From contig OZ244864.1 of the NCBI GenBank assembly GCA_965221195.1, positions 2,108,001 to 2,172,000 of the forward strand: 64,000 nucleotides of DNA; not shown here. The letters are read 5' to 3'. The first letter of the stretch is position 1. The DNA comes from Poriferisodalis sp965221195. GTDB taxonomy: Bacteria; Actinomycetota; Acidimicrobiia; Acidimicrobiales; Poriferisodalaceae. The text below holds more notes on this DNA, generated by a model that saw nothing but the letters and a program-made list of their open reading frames with translations, had not been told where the DNA came from and ran no database searches.

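Overview
The window looks like chromosomal DNA of a high-GC actinobacterium. The evidence is a mycothiol synthase (MshD), menaquinone genes (MenA, MenG/UbiE), an actinobacterial-type HhH-GPD protein, many GTG starts, and GTGA/ATGA stop-start overlaps. The gene mix (an RlmN-MshD pair, a Baeyer-Villiger-type monooxygenase with paired acyl-CoA dehydrogenases, a P450-type ferredoxin) would fit Acidimicrobiia. That placement is an inference from gene content and not a measured phylogeny. There are no rRNA or tRNA genes, no CRISPR array and no intact insertion sequence.

Layout. (1) 1-6.4 kb, minus strand: a histidine operon hisD-hisC-hisB-hisH-hisA-hisF followed by an acyl-CoA synthetase cut by the window edge. 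The hisB-hisH junction carries a 79-bp tandem repeat that re-copies the hisH start. (2) 6.6-8.2 kb: a decayed ATPase gene, a membrane-anchored coiled-coil protein and a small helical protein. (3) 8.3-13.2 kb: housekeeping genes nth, rlmN, mshD, a small membrane protein, menG and menA. (4) 13.3-16.4 kb: a molybdate ABC transporter modABC with overlapping genes. (5) 16.5-22.0 kb: a conserved hypothetical gene, a rhodanese, a flavin monooxygenase and two acyl-CoA dehydrogenases that look like a catabolic cluster. (6) 22.0-24.1 kb: a small accessory island with an HsdM-like tail, a DUF2283 gene, a truncated DUF4258-like gene, the mobile mystery protein A/B (XRE plus Fic) pair, and a UvrD-type helicase tail. 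(7) 24.1-29.5 kb: a secreted coiled-coil protein, a DUF1295 membrane protein, an HhH-GPD protein, a PfkB sugar kinase, a methyltransferase and a ferredoxin. (8) 29.7-64.0 kb, minus strand: a single reading frame of at least 11,437 codons, open to the window edge, encoding a giant surface or secreted protein of Calx-beta-type repeats.

The giant gene is the most striking object and takes up more than half of the window. It contains nested repeats at several scales: about 120-aa modules; alternating pairs of about 238 aa; a 1,431-bp near-identical duplication; a 723-bp near-perfect duplication; a block of about 3.7 kb present twice 5,112 bp apart; and a block of about 0.9 kb present twice 3,267 bp apart. 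A cysteine-containing domain unlike the repeats, a Pro/Asp linker and a final canonical Calx-beta domain form the C-terminus. Its N-terminus lies outside the window.

A theme runs through the rest of the window: short tandem duplications (12-79 bp, mostly multiples of 3) sit inside or at the edges of many otherwise ordinary genes (hisH, rlmN, mshD, modB, the monooxygenase, the HhH-GPD gene, the coiled-coil gene). This suggests a genome in which local duplication is frequent or poorly purged.
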